Assembly (NCBI GenBank): GCA_023442485.1
Contig: JAEZZG010000009.1
Location: forward strand, 1 to 36,078
Source of the DNA: Actinomycetes bacterium
GTDB taxonomy: Bacteria; Actinomycetota; Actinomycetes; Propionibacteriales; Propionibacteriaceae
DNA: 36,078 nt
Direction of reading: 5' to 3'
Shown here: in pieces, positions 8,501 to 16,168 of the stretch
How positions within the stretch are numbered: the first letter of the stretch is position 1
Layout: every line of letters begins with the position of its first letter
Notes under the pieces: model-generated
Database searches by the model: none
What the model saw: only the letters and a program-made list of their open reading frames with translations
What the model was told of the DNA's origin: nothing
Program-made: the position numbers and the translations under genes

Positions 8501-8513
8501 TAGGCTGGACCCG
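8501..8513 (+). promoter_or_regulatory. Putative -10 element with leaderless start of hpt
   Basis: TAGGCT (8501-8506) is followed after 6 bases by GTG 8513. No Shine-Dalgarno precedes the GTG, and the 167-base gap after tilS gives room for a separate promoter. No good -35 is seen at 17-18 bases, so confidence is limited. Confidence 0.4.
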
Positions 8514-9070
8514 TGAAAGCTACCGACATTGCCAATGACCTTGACCATATCCTCTACACCGAAGAGCAAGTAGCCCAGCGGGTCCGTGAAGTTGCTGCCG
8601 AGATCGACCGCGACTACGCCGACAAAGAACCCCTCCTGATCGGCGTCCTCAACGGCGCGATCATGGTGATGGCGGACTTGTCTCGGGCGATGAAGATTCA
8701 TTCCTCAATGGATTGGATGGCGATTTCTTCCTATGGCGCCGGAACCCAGTCTTCTGGTGTGGTGCGCATCCTCAAAGATCTCACTGTCGACATTCACGAT
8801 CGCGATGTGATCATCGTCGAGGACATCATCGACACCGGTTTGACCTTGAGCTATCTGGTTCAGAATCTGAAGTCTCGCGAACCAGCAAGCCTGGAGATCA
8901 TGACGATGTTCCGCAAGCCCGAAGCGTTGCAGAACCTCGTTGACGTGAAGTACGTTGGCTTCGATATCCCGAACGAATTCGTCGTCGGATACGGGCTTGA
9001 CTACGCCGGACGCTATCGCAACTTGGCTGATGTTGGTACCTTAGCCGCTCACGTCTACAACACCGACTAA
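8513..9070 (+). CDS. hpt: Hypoxanthine(-guanine) phosphoribosyltransferase
   Basis: A 185-residue purine salvage enzyme that makes IMP or GMP from the base and PRPP. The PRPP-binding motif VIIVEDIIDTGLTLS spans residues 99-113. GVLNGAIMVMADL near the N-terminus and the flexible-loop SSYGAGTQSSG are further family signatures. It starts with GTG 8513, probably on a leaderless transcript. The position between tilS and the fol genes is conserved in actinobacteria, but the ftsH gene usually found directly after hpt is missing here. Confidence 0.95.
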   Translation: MKATDIANDLDHILYTEEQVAQRVREVAAEIDRDYADKEPLLIGVLNGAIMVMADLSRAMKIHSSMDWMAISSYGAGTQSSGVVRILKDLTVDIHDRDVIIVEDIIDTGLTLSYLVQNLKSREPASLEIMTMFRKPEALQNLVDVKYVGFDIPNEFVVGYGLDYAGRYRNLADVGTLAAHVYNTD

Positions 9071-9087
9071 GTCTCGACCGCGGATAG

Positions 9088-9945
9088 ATGACAATGATGA
9101 CGAGCCCCGTTGGTCAAGCCTCAAACCCGTGGGCGATCTACGATCGCATGATCGCGATGATCCCCGATGCGATCACCGTGACCGCCTGCGCCGTGTCCCA
9201 GTGGACTGTCGTGACGGCTTCCAACGGGGGCTGCGGCATCGTCTTCACCTCCACTGAGGGTCCTGACGTCGGCGCTCAACCCCAACTCGCAGTCGGGATG
9301 GAGCTGCGTGAGGTCGCCTCCTGGGTCAAATCCTGGAATTTCGTGCTCGCCTCAATCGGCCAGGCCGCCCTCAACTGTTTCTTCAACACTGCTGAACGCC
9401 TCAGCCTCTATCCCGCCAGTGCCGCCAATAACTCGCTGTCGTGTTTTTCCCGTCACCTCGACGCACTCGCCGGGCACTCCGTCACAATGATCGGGCACTT
9501 CAAAGACGCCGACCGAATCCAATCCAGAGCCGAACGCCTCACCATTCTCGAACGCCAACCCCGCGACGCCGATCTGCCCGACCCCGCCTGTGAATACGTC
9601 CTCGCCGAGAGCGACTGGGTCTACATGACCGGCGAAACCTTGTTGAACAAGACCATGCCCCGGCTGATTGCGCTGTGCCGCAATCCGTGGGATGGGTCCG
9701 ATCCGGCCCGGATCACCCTGGTCGGCCCCTCCGTCACCTTCGCGCCCGAGGTATTCTTGGATGCGGTCGCTGAGTTTGCCGGGGTCATCGTCACGGACCC
9801 AACCGCGATGCTTGCCGCTGTCCAGGTCGGTGGTGGACATCGCGAGCTAAAACCCCACTACACCTCTTTCAATGTCTGTTTCGCCGAGACCGGGCTCACC
9901 CCAGACCCCGTCGACACCTATCCCGAGTTTGTGCACCATGCCTAG
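9088..9945 (+). CDS. DUF4213/DUF364 putative heavy-metal chelation protein
   Basis: A 285-residue protein recognised as DUF4213 (N-terminal, about residues 15-100) plus DUF364 (C-terminal, about 160-275). The latter is a Rossmann-like domain described in domain databases as putative heavy-metal chelation. Typical segments are the MTGETLLNKTMPRLI helix and ITLVGPSVTFAPEVF. No signal peptide or membrane helix is seen. The start is uncertain: ATG 9088, 9094 and 9097 are close together and none has a strong Shine-Dalgarno. It overlaps folE by 8 bases and so is very probably co-translated with it. It occupies the place where ftsH is usual between hpt and folE. Relatives often lie beside metal or cofactor genes; its biochemical activity is unknown. 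Confidence 0.75.
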   Translation: MTMMTSPVGQASNPWAIYDRMIAMIPDAITVTACAVSQWTVVTASNGGCGIVFTSTEGPDVGAQPQLAVGMELREVASWVKSWNFVLASIGQAALNCFFNTAERLSLYPASAANNSLSCFSRHLDALAGHSVTMIGHFKDADRIQSRAERLTILERQPRDADLPDPACEYVLAESDWVYMTGETLLNKTMPRLIALCRNPWDGSDPARITLVGPSVTFAPEVFLDAVAEFAGVIVTDPTAMLAAVQVGGGHRELKPHYTSFNVCFAETGLTPDPVDTYPEFVHHA

Positions 9946-10729
9946 TCATCGCCTGATTCCCGATCCTCCCGTCGATCTAAATGCGCAAGTGAGTCGCATG
10001 ATCGAACAGCTAAACACGCGCCCTAGCTGCACCAGCCAGGTCGGTGACGGTGACGAGAGCGCCGGTGTCGGTGCGGATGACCACGCGGATCGCCACACCA
10101 GTGACCACGCGGATCACCATGCAGATAACCACGCCGGTGACGACGTGTCGGCTAGGCCGCAGCGCGTGATGAATCTCGACATGATCGCCGACGCCGTCCG
10201 CCAGCTCCTCATCGGCATCGGCGAGGACCCCTCCCGGGACGGTCTCAAAGACACCCCAGCCAGGGTGGCTAGGGCATGTCAGGAGCTATTCGGCGGGCTC
10301 AATCAAGACCCTCGTGATCACATCGCCAATACCTTCGACATCAGCCACGACGAGTTGATCATCGTCAAGGACATCGAGGTGTGGAGTTGCTGTGAACACC
10401 ACCTGTTGCCCTTCACCGGCAAGGCCCACATCGGCTATATCCCGCCCGCTGACGGCAGGGTCGTCGGCTTGTCGAAGCTCGCCCGCATCGTCGATGTTTT
10501 CGCTCGCCGCCCTCAAGTCCAAGAAACCCTCACCACGGAGGTTGCGGACTTCTTGATGACCGAGCTCCATGCGCGCGGAGTTATCGTCGTGATGGAATGT
10601 CAGCATTTGTGCATGTCGATGCGCGGTGTCCACAAACCGGGAACCCAGACGGTGACCTCTGCCGTGCGTGGAATTTTGCGCGACGCAACCACCCGCGCCG
10701 AGGCCATGTCGCTGATTATGACGAGGTGA
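9938..10729 (+). CDS. folE: GTP cyclohydrolase I with a His-rich N-terminal extension
   Basis: A 263-residue enzyme that converts GTP to dihydroneopterin triphosphate, the first step of folate synthesis. The catalytic domain runs from about residue 77 to the end. Zn2+ ligands are visible as C152 and H155 (CEHHLLPF) and C225 (CQHLCMSMRG). The first 76 residues are an extension beyond the core of about 190 residues. They include a low-complexity stretch (47-69) with six His and eight Asp in five H-x-x-x units. ATG 9938 overlaps the DUF364 stop by 8 bases; the frame opens earlier at 9872 but inside the DUF364 gene. Three bases separate it from folP. The core is certain; the role of the extension (metal binding or just a flexible tail) is open. 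Confidence 0.93.
   Translation: MPSHRLIPDPPVDLNAQVSRMIEQLNTRPSCTSQVGDGDESAGVGADDHADRHTSDHADHHADNHAGDDVSARPQRVMNLDMIADAVRQLLIGIGEDPSRDGLKDTPARVARACQELFGGLNQDPRDHIANTFDISHDELIIVKDIEVWSCCEHHLLPFTGKAHIGYIPPADGRVVGLSKLARIVDVFARRPQVQETLTTEVADFLMTELHARGVIVVMECQHLCMSMRGVHKPGTQTVTSAVRGILRDATTRAEAMSLIMTR
10082..10141 (+). repeat. 12-bp tandem repeat (5 copies) within folE encoding His-x-x-x units
   Basis: Five consecutive 12-base units begin with CAC or CAT and follow the pattern CACGCGGATNNC with substitutions. They encode HADR, HTSD, HADH, HADN and HAGD. The length keeps the reading frame, so copy-number change by slippage would alter the number of His residues without a frameshift. Confidence 0.85.
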
Positions 10730-10732
10730 GAG

Positions 10733-11752
10733 ATGACGTCGGAAACGATCAACCCAACCATCTCAGGCGGGCTAGGTAGTGACTCTGACGGTTGCCCCCA
10801 CCCCGGCGTTCCGGGACGCGCTACCCACCCCGGCGACGTCACCCGCACTCAGGTGATGGGGATAGTCAACGTCACCCCCGATTCCTTCTCTGACGGCGGA
10901 TGTTGGGCCGATCCGCAAGCCGCGCTGGATCATGCCAGGGCTTTGATCGACGCCGGGGCAGACCTGATCGATATCGGCGGGGAATCCACCCGTCCTGGGT
11001 CAACCCCGGTCAGTGAGGAAGAAGAACTGCGACGTATTCTCCCCGTGGTGGCCGGGCTGAGGGATTCAGGAGTGCCGCTGAGTATCGATACCATGCACGC
11101 CCGGGTGGCCCGCGAAGCCGTCGAGAACGGGGCGAAGATCGTCAATGACGTCTCCGGCGGGCTCGCCGATGGGCGGATGCTGCCGACCGTCGCCGAACTC
11201 ATCAGCCAGGACCCGGCGGTGCGTTACGTCTGTATGCACTGGCGGTATCCCGTCCCTGCGGCAGACCCAGGCGCGGCTGGTGACGGTGACTCGATGCCGA
11301 CGGTGGTTTCCTCCTATCACTTGAGCCGGGACGCCCACGACGACGTGGTCGCCGAGGTGATCGCAGATCTAGGCAGAGGTATTCAGGCTTGTCTTGACGC
11401 AGGTATTCCGCGAGCCGCCATCATCGTCGACCCAGGGATCGGATTCGATAAAACCCCTGATCAGGACTGGGAGTTGCTGCGGAATCTGGATTTGATTCAC
11501 GACGCCTTTCAGATGCCAATGTTGGTGGGTGTGTCGCGGAAGAAGATGTTCGGCCAGGTTCTTCAAGGTCGGCCTCCGCTGGGGCGGGACGGGGCGACCG
11601 CAGCCGTCACCGGATACTGCGCCAGTAAGTTGGTGTGGGCGGTGCGTACCCACGAAGTAGCGAACAACGCAGACGTAACCCGGGTCTATCAGTGGCTCAA
11701 CCAGGCACCGCGAATCGGCGGGGCCACTGTGTCCCATCTGACTAGGCATTAA
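10733..11752 (+). CDS. folP: Dihydropteroate synthase
   Basis: A 339-residue enzyme that joins p-aminobenzoate to dihydropterin pyrophosphate, the target of sulfonamides. The signatures are GIVNVTPDSFSDGG, the pterin-binding GGESTRPGS, IVNDVSGG and DPGIGFDKT. It is longer than the usual 270-280 residues: there is an N-terminal extension of about 40 residues, and an insertion of about 20 residues rich in Gly, Ala and Asp after the CMHWR motif. AGGTGAG overlaps the end of folE just before ATG 10733. It sits in the folE-folP-folBK run. Confidence 0.93.
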   Translation: MTSETINPTISGGLGSDSDGCPHPGVPGRATHPGDVTRTQVMGIVNVTPDSFSDGGCWADPQAALDHARALIDAGADLIDIGGESTRPGSTPVSEEEELRRILPVVAGLRDSGVPLSIDTMHARVAREAVENGAKIVNDVSGGLADGRMLPTVAELISQDPAVRYVCMHWRYPVPAADPGAAGDGDSMPTVVSSYHLSRDAHDDVVAEVIADLGRGIQACLDAGIPRAAIIVDPGIGFDKTPDQDWELLRNLDLIHDAFQMPMLVGVSRKKMFGQVLQGRPPLGRDGATAAVTGYCASKLVWAVRTHEVANNADVTRVYQWLNQAPRIGGATVSHLTRH

Positions 11753-11764
11753 CGAGGCAGTGTT

Positions 11765-12643
11765 ATGAGCGAGATCGTCGTCACCATCACCGGGGTTCGA
11801 GCCACGGGATTCCACGGGGTCCATCCCGAAGAGCAGGTCCTCGGGCAGACTTTCGTCGTGGACGCTGCCCTCACCGTCAGGATCGATACCCCTCTCGACG
11901 ATCGTCTCGACGGGACCGTCTCTTACTCCGAGGTAGCCCGGGGGATTCACGCTTTGATCGCAGGTGAGCCTGTCAAACTCATCGAAACCTTGGCCGAGAG
12001 AATCGGAGAACACTGCCTCAGCTACGACAGGGTGCAGGCTGCCACCGTCACGGTGCATAAACCCTCAGCACCCATCGGGATTGAGTTCGCCGATGTGGCG
12101 GTGACGATGAATTTCGCCAAGAAACCCCAACCAGCGAGAACTCGCAAGGTGGTGTGGTCCTTGGGAAGTAATCTCGGTGATCGACTCGCCAATCTGGAAG
12201 CCGCCCTCACCGCCCTCGACGCCCATCCCGGAATCAGCGTGGAAAGAGTCAGCGCCGTCTACCAGACCGAGCCGGTTGAGTCCGATCCACAACCCGATTT
12301 CTTCAACGTCGTCGCCATAGGCGCTACCGAACTTCAGCCAGCCGAGCTGATCGCGGCGGGGCTCGATATCGAAGCTGAGTTAGGACGGGTGCGCACGGCC
12401 TGGCACGGTCCGCGTCCCCTCGATATCGACGTGGTAGACATCGAAGGCGTTGTCAGCGACGATTCGGCCTATCAGATTCCCCATCCTCGGGCCAGGTATC
12501 GACGATTTGTGCTGGAACCTTGGCTGAGCCTGGATCGGTCTGCTCGTCTCGGAGGCGTAAAAGTCGTGGATTTACTCGATGAACTTGCTGACAAACAAGG
12601 CTGTGTGCAACTAGAATGCAACCTGAATTGGGGGAGTTTCTGA
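11765..12643 (+). CDS. folBK: Fused dihydroneopterin aldolase / HPPK
   Basis: A 292-residue bifunctional protein. Residues 1 to about 118 are FolB (dihydroneopterin aldolase), with ATGFHGVHPEEQ and the SYSEVAR and LIETLAERI segments. Residues from about 128 are FolK (6-hydroxymethyl-dihydropterin pyrophosphokinase), with VVWSLGSNLGDR and WHGPRPLDIDVVDI carrying the Mg2+/ATP aspartates. The two activities are sequential, so fusion may channel the pterin. They are separate genes in many actinobacteria. It starts 12 bases after folP. The last residues (CNLNWGSF) look like a short unrelated tail. Confidence 0.93.
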   Translation: MSEIVVTITGVRATGFHGVHPEEQVLGQTFVVDAALTVRIDTPLDDRLDGTVSYSEVARGIHALIAGEPVKLIETLAERIGEHCLSYDRVQAATVTVHKPSAPIGIEFADVAVTMNFAKKPQPARTRKVVWSLGSNLGDRLANLEAALTALDAHPGISVERVSAVYQTEPVESDPQPDFFNVVAIGATELQPAELIAAGLDIEAELGRVRTAWHGPRPLDIDVVDIEGVVSDDSAYQIPHPRARYRRFVLEPWLSLDRSARLGGVKVVDLLDELADKQGCVQLECNLNWGSF

Positions 12644-12712
12644 GAGGGTTGAGCGGTTTCCTGAGAATTAGTGCTCCAGGCTAAGAATCATGCGCAGGAA
12701 CGGGGGTAGATG

Positions 12713-12749
12713 GTGACATTCCCTAGGGGGCGTCCTAAGGTAGTAGGCA
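12713..12749 (+). promoter_or_regulatory. Putative leaderless promoter of the coiled-coil membrane protein
   Basis: GTGACA (12713-12718) and TAAGGT (12736-12741) are exactly 17 bases apart. ATG 12749 follows the -10 by 7 bases, so transcription would start at the codon itself. This also argues against the upstream in-frame ATG at 12710. Confidence 0.5.
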
Positions 12750-13696
12750 TGGGTCGGGAGCGCTGGTATCGAAATAAATCGTTTGTACAAGTCGCCTACG
12801 GCGTCATTGCTCTATTGGTTCTCGCCGCCATCGTCTCAGTGTTCTTCGAGCAGATCATCCCTACCTTAGCTGGGGTCATCCTCGCCCTCCTCGCTGCCGG
12901 GCTGATCTACTTAGTCACCGCTCGCAGCTACGACGAGAGGATCGAGAAGCAGTTCGCCGCCAATCGCGAGCTTCGACATGATTTTGCGCAGCGCAAGCGT
13001 CAGATGCACCTCGAAACCATGGAGATGATCGAGGCCTTTTCGCGTCGTTCAGCCCGTTCTCGCTCCATGATCGAGCAACTTCAGCGTGAAATCTCGGAAC
13101 TGACCACATCGCCGCTTCTGGCTGCGCAGCGACACTTCAACGCTGATTCTGCATCCGCGACCGCCCTTGACGACGGTCAGGTGATGGTGAGGGCTCGCCG
13201 CGCCGCCGTCATTGACGACACCATCTCCACCGTGACCACCACCGACGACCGTGACGGAGCACCCACCATCCATGATGGTCTAGCGGTGATCCCAGACGCA
13301 GATACGGTTACGAACCTGGCTGTAGCCGAGAGCCAGGATCGCGTCCGGGACGAGGATCGTATCGTCGCCACTGCCGATGTCGAATCTGCGCCACCTGCCT
13401 CACTATCCGAGGCGAAACTCTTTGCCCAGGTGGGGGCTTTGATGCGAGACAATGCCCGGATTTGCGCCAGGAACCTCGTTCTACAACGCGAGATCGACGA
13501 GATCAAAGACAGGCTGGTTGCTGCCCAGGCCGGAGCGGTGATCGCTGCGCCGCGCACTCCCGAGCCTGAACCTAGCCGTGACGACGTGGTTAGCGTCGAC
13601 ACCGACGACAGAGGCCGGGTGGTGATCCCGGAATCGGCGGCCAAGCGAGGTGAGGGAGCCGACGTGATCTCCCTGGTCCGAATCGTCGGCGATTAG
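12749..13696 (+). CDS. Membrane protein with coiled coil, function unknown
   Basis: A 315-residue protein with two adjacent hydrophobic helices near the N-terminus (about residues 12-33 and 36-58). Next is a charged, Arg-, Glu- and Met-rich coiled-coil segment (about 62-125) with FSRRSARSRSMIEQLQREI. An acidic low-complexity stretch rich in Asp, Thr, Val and Ala follows, then a second short coiled coil (VLQREIDEIKDRL), and a polar C-terminus. Both termini would be cytoplasmic by the hairpin topology. I do not recognise a family. The next-gene position after folBK is held by DUF3180 in many actinobacteria, but this protein does not resemble it. The start choice rests on the promoter at 12713-12741; 12710 is the alternative. 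Confidence 0.65.
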   Translation: MGRERWYRNKSFVQVAYGVIALLVLAAIVSVFFEQIIPTLAGVILALLAAGLIYLVTARSYDERIEKQFAANRELRHDFAQRKRQMHLETMEMIEAFSRRSARSRSMIEQLQREISELTTSPLLAAQRHFNADSASATALDDGQVMVRARRAAVIDDTISTVTTTDDRDGAPTIHDGLAVIPDADTVTNLAVAESQDRVRDEDRIVATADVESAPPASLSEAKLFAQVGALMRDNARICARNLVLQREIDEIKDRLVAAQAGAVIAAPRTPEPEPSRDDVVSVDTDDRGRVVIPESAAKRGEGADVISLVRIVGD

Positions 13697-13859
13697 GAGC
13701 GCCGATCGATTCTTCGTGGAGTTCGTTTTCGTCGGCTTCATCCTGAACCGTCAAGCGAACACGACTTGATCGAGCGACCGTGCGAGGGTGCTCGGTGTGG
13801 CATGTGCAAGCAGGCGTTCAGGCTCTCTTCCAGCCCACCCCAACCGCAACGGCTAGGTC

Positions 13860-15095
13860 TTACTTATCCACATCTCCGACGGTGTAGCCGAGAGACGCCA
13901 CCACCAACCCGACGTCATCGACGTGTTCGCCCACCAGCAACCTCTCAGCAGCTTGCAGATTGACGAAAGACGCATTTCTCAAACCGACTCGCCACGGAGT
14001 AGTCCCGCCACGCGAAGAAACGAACACACCGGCGGTGCCTAGCGCCGATTCAATCTCAACATAGGACGACGAGCGCGGCACCTTGACGATCTTGGGCAAG
14101 GTGGTGGCGAAGTTAGCGGGTGAGTTGCTGAGACCATCGAGTCCTGCCCTAACCAAGGCAGCCGACTCGCCGAGCTCCGAAGCCCACTGGCGGAACCTTG
14201 CTAGGCAGTCTCCTTCCCCAAGGGCAGGGGTGCTGGGTTCGATATCCGCCTGGGAGAAGAGTTCCAAGTAGGTCAGGTAGCCAGGGTTTCGGCGCAAGTC
14301 GTAGGCCAAACCGGAAGATCGGGCGATCACCCCGGATAGTCCCCAAGCCCGGATTTTGTCCTCAGTTAAGACTCCGCGTCCGCTAAAAAGCGCCGCGATC
14401 GGTGTTTGGTTGAGTAGTTCTGTGAATTGGGCGCCGATAGTGTCGAGCTGGGAGGCGGCATCGATCACCGCGTCCTGGACGGCTGCATTGAGATCGGCTG
14501 CAACCCCGCCGATTCGGCAAAACATCGGGTGAACCCGGTTTCCGGTCAGGAGCCAGAAGACGTTGTGAATGGATTCTCGCACCTGCAGGAGCTGCCCTGC
14601 CAAAGTGGTACCATATTCGTCCCACTTCGGAGAAGATTGATTATTTGAATAATATGGTGTTTCAAGTAGGCGGCGGCGCTGCTTTATGTGTTCGACAGCA
14701 AAGCTGAGATAGGCGATTCTTGCCTGTGAGATACCAAGTTCACCAAGGATTAGCCGAATCCATTGAGCCCGCTCCGGCACCAGAATCCCCATGAGTTTCT
14801 CGATAGACATGGCCAGCACCAATTCGCCGATGAAGGATTCGTGCCAGTCGTGGCGATCAGCGAGAGAAAGCACCTGCCGCCAAGACCGCACCTCAAATAG
14901 TTTCTCGACTCCGCGATGGACATAGCCAGGCTGTATTCTGGCAGCGGTAATTATCGAGTCAGCGACGTCGAGGTCGATGGTGACCACGCCTGGTCGCGAC
15001 GGGTGATCGTCGCCGAGATTGACGCGGGTCCGCCCGGGGATCGAGACGTCTCCGATGGATAGAGCAAGATGTCCGGTTACTGGCTCAATGTGCAT
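13860..15095 (-). CDS. Orphan NuoD-like (complex I 49-kDa subunit family) protein
   Basis: A 411-residue protein clearly homologous to NuoD/Nqo4, which forms the quinone chamber of complex I. Shared blocks are PGYVHRGVEKLFE, VPERAQWIRLILGEL, RIGGVAADL, RNASFVNLQ and the C-terminal ASLGYTVGDVDK. Aligned from memory to Thermus Nqo4, the quinone-site residues His38, Tyr87 and Asp139 correspond to Pro35, Trp84 and His136. No other nuo gene is near. ATG 15095 is chosen because GGGAG lies about 8 bases upstream; an earlier start at 15164 would add 23 unrelated residues. It may be a paralogue with a non-quinone role; a similar stand-alone nuoD copy exists in some actinobacteria. Confidence 0.82.
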   Translation of the reverse strand: MHIEPVTGHLALSIGDVSIPGRTRVNLGDDHPSRPGVVTIDLDVADSIITAARIQPGYVHRGVEKLFEVRSWRQVLSLADRHDWHESFIGELVLAMSIEKLMGILVPERAQWIRLILGELGISQARIAYLSFAVEHIKQRRRLLETPYYSNNQSSPKWDEYGTTLAGQLLQVRESIHNVFWLLTGNRVHPMFCRIGGVAADLNAAVQDAVIDAASQLDTIGAQFTELLNQTPIAALFSGRGVLTEDKIRAWGLSGVIARSSGLAYDLRRNPGYLTYLELFSQADIEPSTPALGEGDCLARFRQWASELGESAALVRAGLDGLSNSPANFATTLPKIVKVPRSSSYVEIESALGTAGVFVSSRGGTTPWRVGLRNASFVNLQAAERLLVGEHVDDVGLVVASLGYTVGDVDK

Positions 15096-15694
15096 AGATG
15101 CGGCTCCCGATAGACAAAGTGTGCACGTTCGATCAGAGGGGTGCCAAAGGTGGTAGTTTCCCAAACCAGCCTCAGTGTATCTCAGGTGCGCGGACAGGCT
15201 ATTATCCGGATGACACCGGGTTTTCAGGTTAGGTTCAGTAAAACTTAGTCGTCAATGATTTTTCCGGTGATGACGGCGGGGCTGTAAGAATGAGTCTTTC
15301 GAGAGGGTCCGGCCGTGTATAGCCATAGATTTTGCGGGAGTGTTTGGGGTTCCGTGCCAAGGTGATCGGGTCCTTGACGGCCCGCCCCCGCCCAAAATGG
15401 TGGGAACTATCAGACTGTGGGCAGATATTTTCGTTTCGGAGTTGGGAAGTCTCGAATAATGTGATTATCATTGGTCATCAATTGTTAGAGATTAAAAGAG
15501 TGCTTCATTTCAGCTCGGTTGATTACTGTGTTGATCAATCAGTTTGTGAGTGGGGCCGACTGAGTGACACAACTTAATAGCGGAGCGGTTCACCGGAACA
15601 TCGGCGACGCCATCACAAGTGTTCACCTGGCGTCTGAGATGGGTGCAACTGCTCAACCCATGCAGTACCGAAAACTAAAATTGTGGAGGATCCA
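15096..15694. other. Long non-coding interval upstream of lsr2, partly AT-rich
   Basis: About 600 bases without a convincing gene separate the divergent NuoD-like gene and lsr2. ORFs of 70-80 codons exist on both strands but lack Shine-Dalgarno sites and family features. Bases about 15425-15545 are visibly richer in A and T than the surroundings and contain TTGATCAA (15532-15539) and several TGATTA-like words. AT-rich DNA is the binding preference of Lsr2, so this could be an autoregulatory region or contain the lsr2 promoter. Confidence 0.45.
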
Positions 15695-16009
15695 ATGGCA
15701 CAGCGCCTACAGCTCATCGACGACATTGACGGCACCAACGCCAGCGAGACCGTCGCTTTTTCCCTCGACGGTGTGAACTACGAAATCGACCTCAACGAGT
15801 CTCACGCTTCAGAACTGCGTTCGACCATCGAAGCGTGGATCAACAATGCACGCCGCGTCGGTGGTCGTCGCACCATCTCCAAGGCTGCCACCAGCGCCGG
15901 AAGCAGCGCCGACATGCGTAACTGGGCTATTGAAAATGGCTTCCAGGTTTCGTCTCGTGGCCGCGTCTCGGCTGAGATTCGCGAAGCCTACGAGCAGGCC
16001 CACAAGTAG
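15695..16009 (+). CDS. lsr2: Lsr2 nucleoid-associated protein (H-NS-like)
   Basis: A 104-residue xenogeneic silencer that binds the minor groove of AT-rich DNA and bridges it. The N-terminal dimerisation part (VAFSLDGVNYEIDLNE) and the C-terminal DNA-binding part (RNWAIENGFQVSSRGRVS) are both typical. The RGR at 88-90 is the AT-hook-like tripeptide that enters the minor groove. GGAGGA at 15685-15690 precedes ATG 15695. In actinobacteria lsr2 is often next to clpC, as here. A hairpin follows the stop. Confidence 0.95.
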   Translation: MAQRLQLIDDIDGTNASETVAFSLDGVNYEIDLNESHASELRSTIEAWINNARRVGGRRTISKAATSAGSSADMRNWAIENGFQVSSRGRVSAEIREAYEQAHK

Positions 16010-16022
16010 TCTTTCCCTGCCC

Positions 16023-16051
16023 GCGCCGTGGCCAATCTAGGTCCACGGCGC
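16023..16051 (+). terminator. Perfect 9-bp hairpin after lsr2
   Basis: GCGCCGTGG (16023-16031) pairs perfectly with CCACGGCGC (16043-16051) around an 11-base loop, 14 bases after the lsr2 stop. Only a short mixed T-containing tail follows, as is common for actinobacterial terminators lacking a U-run. Confidence 0.6.
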
Positions 16052-16168
16052 TTGGCATGTTCGTGGGCAGAACCAAAAAACTGAACTGAATGCGACGCGC
16101 CTTGATTTGATCACTAGACTAGGAACGATTGTTCAGCTCCCAGAGGCGAATCAAAGGCAAGGAGACAG

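Noticed and set aside
10082..10141. CRISPR-like repeats
   Set aside because: The units are contiguous without spacers and encode part of FolE in frame.
15332..15577. Small ORF of 81 codons upstream of lsr2
   Set aside because: No Shine-Dalgarno, no family feature, and it lies in the AT-rich region; the opposite-strand ORF (15235-15471) is rejected for the same reasons.
16131..16149. ClgR operator upstream of clpC
   Set aside because: The half-sites GTTC and GCGAA have wrong spacing and a mismatch; clpC control by ClgR is plausible in actinobacteria but not supported here.
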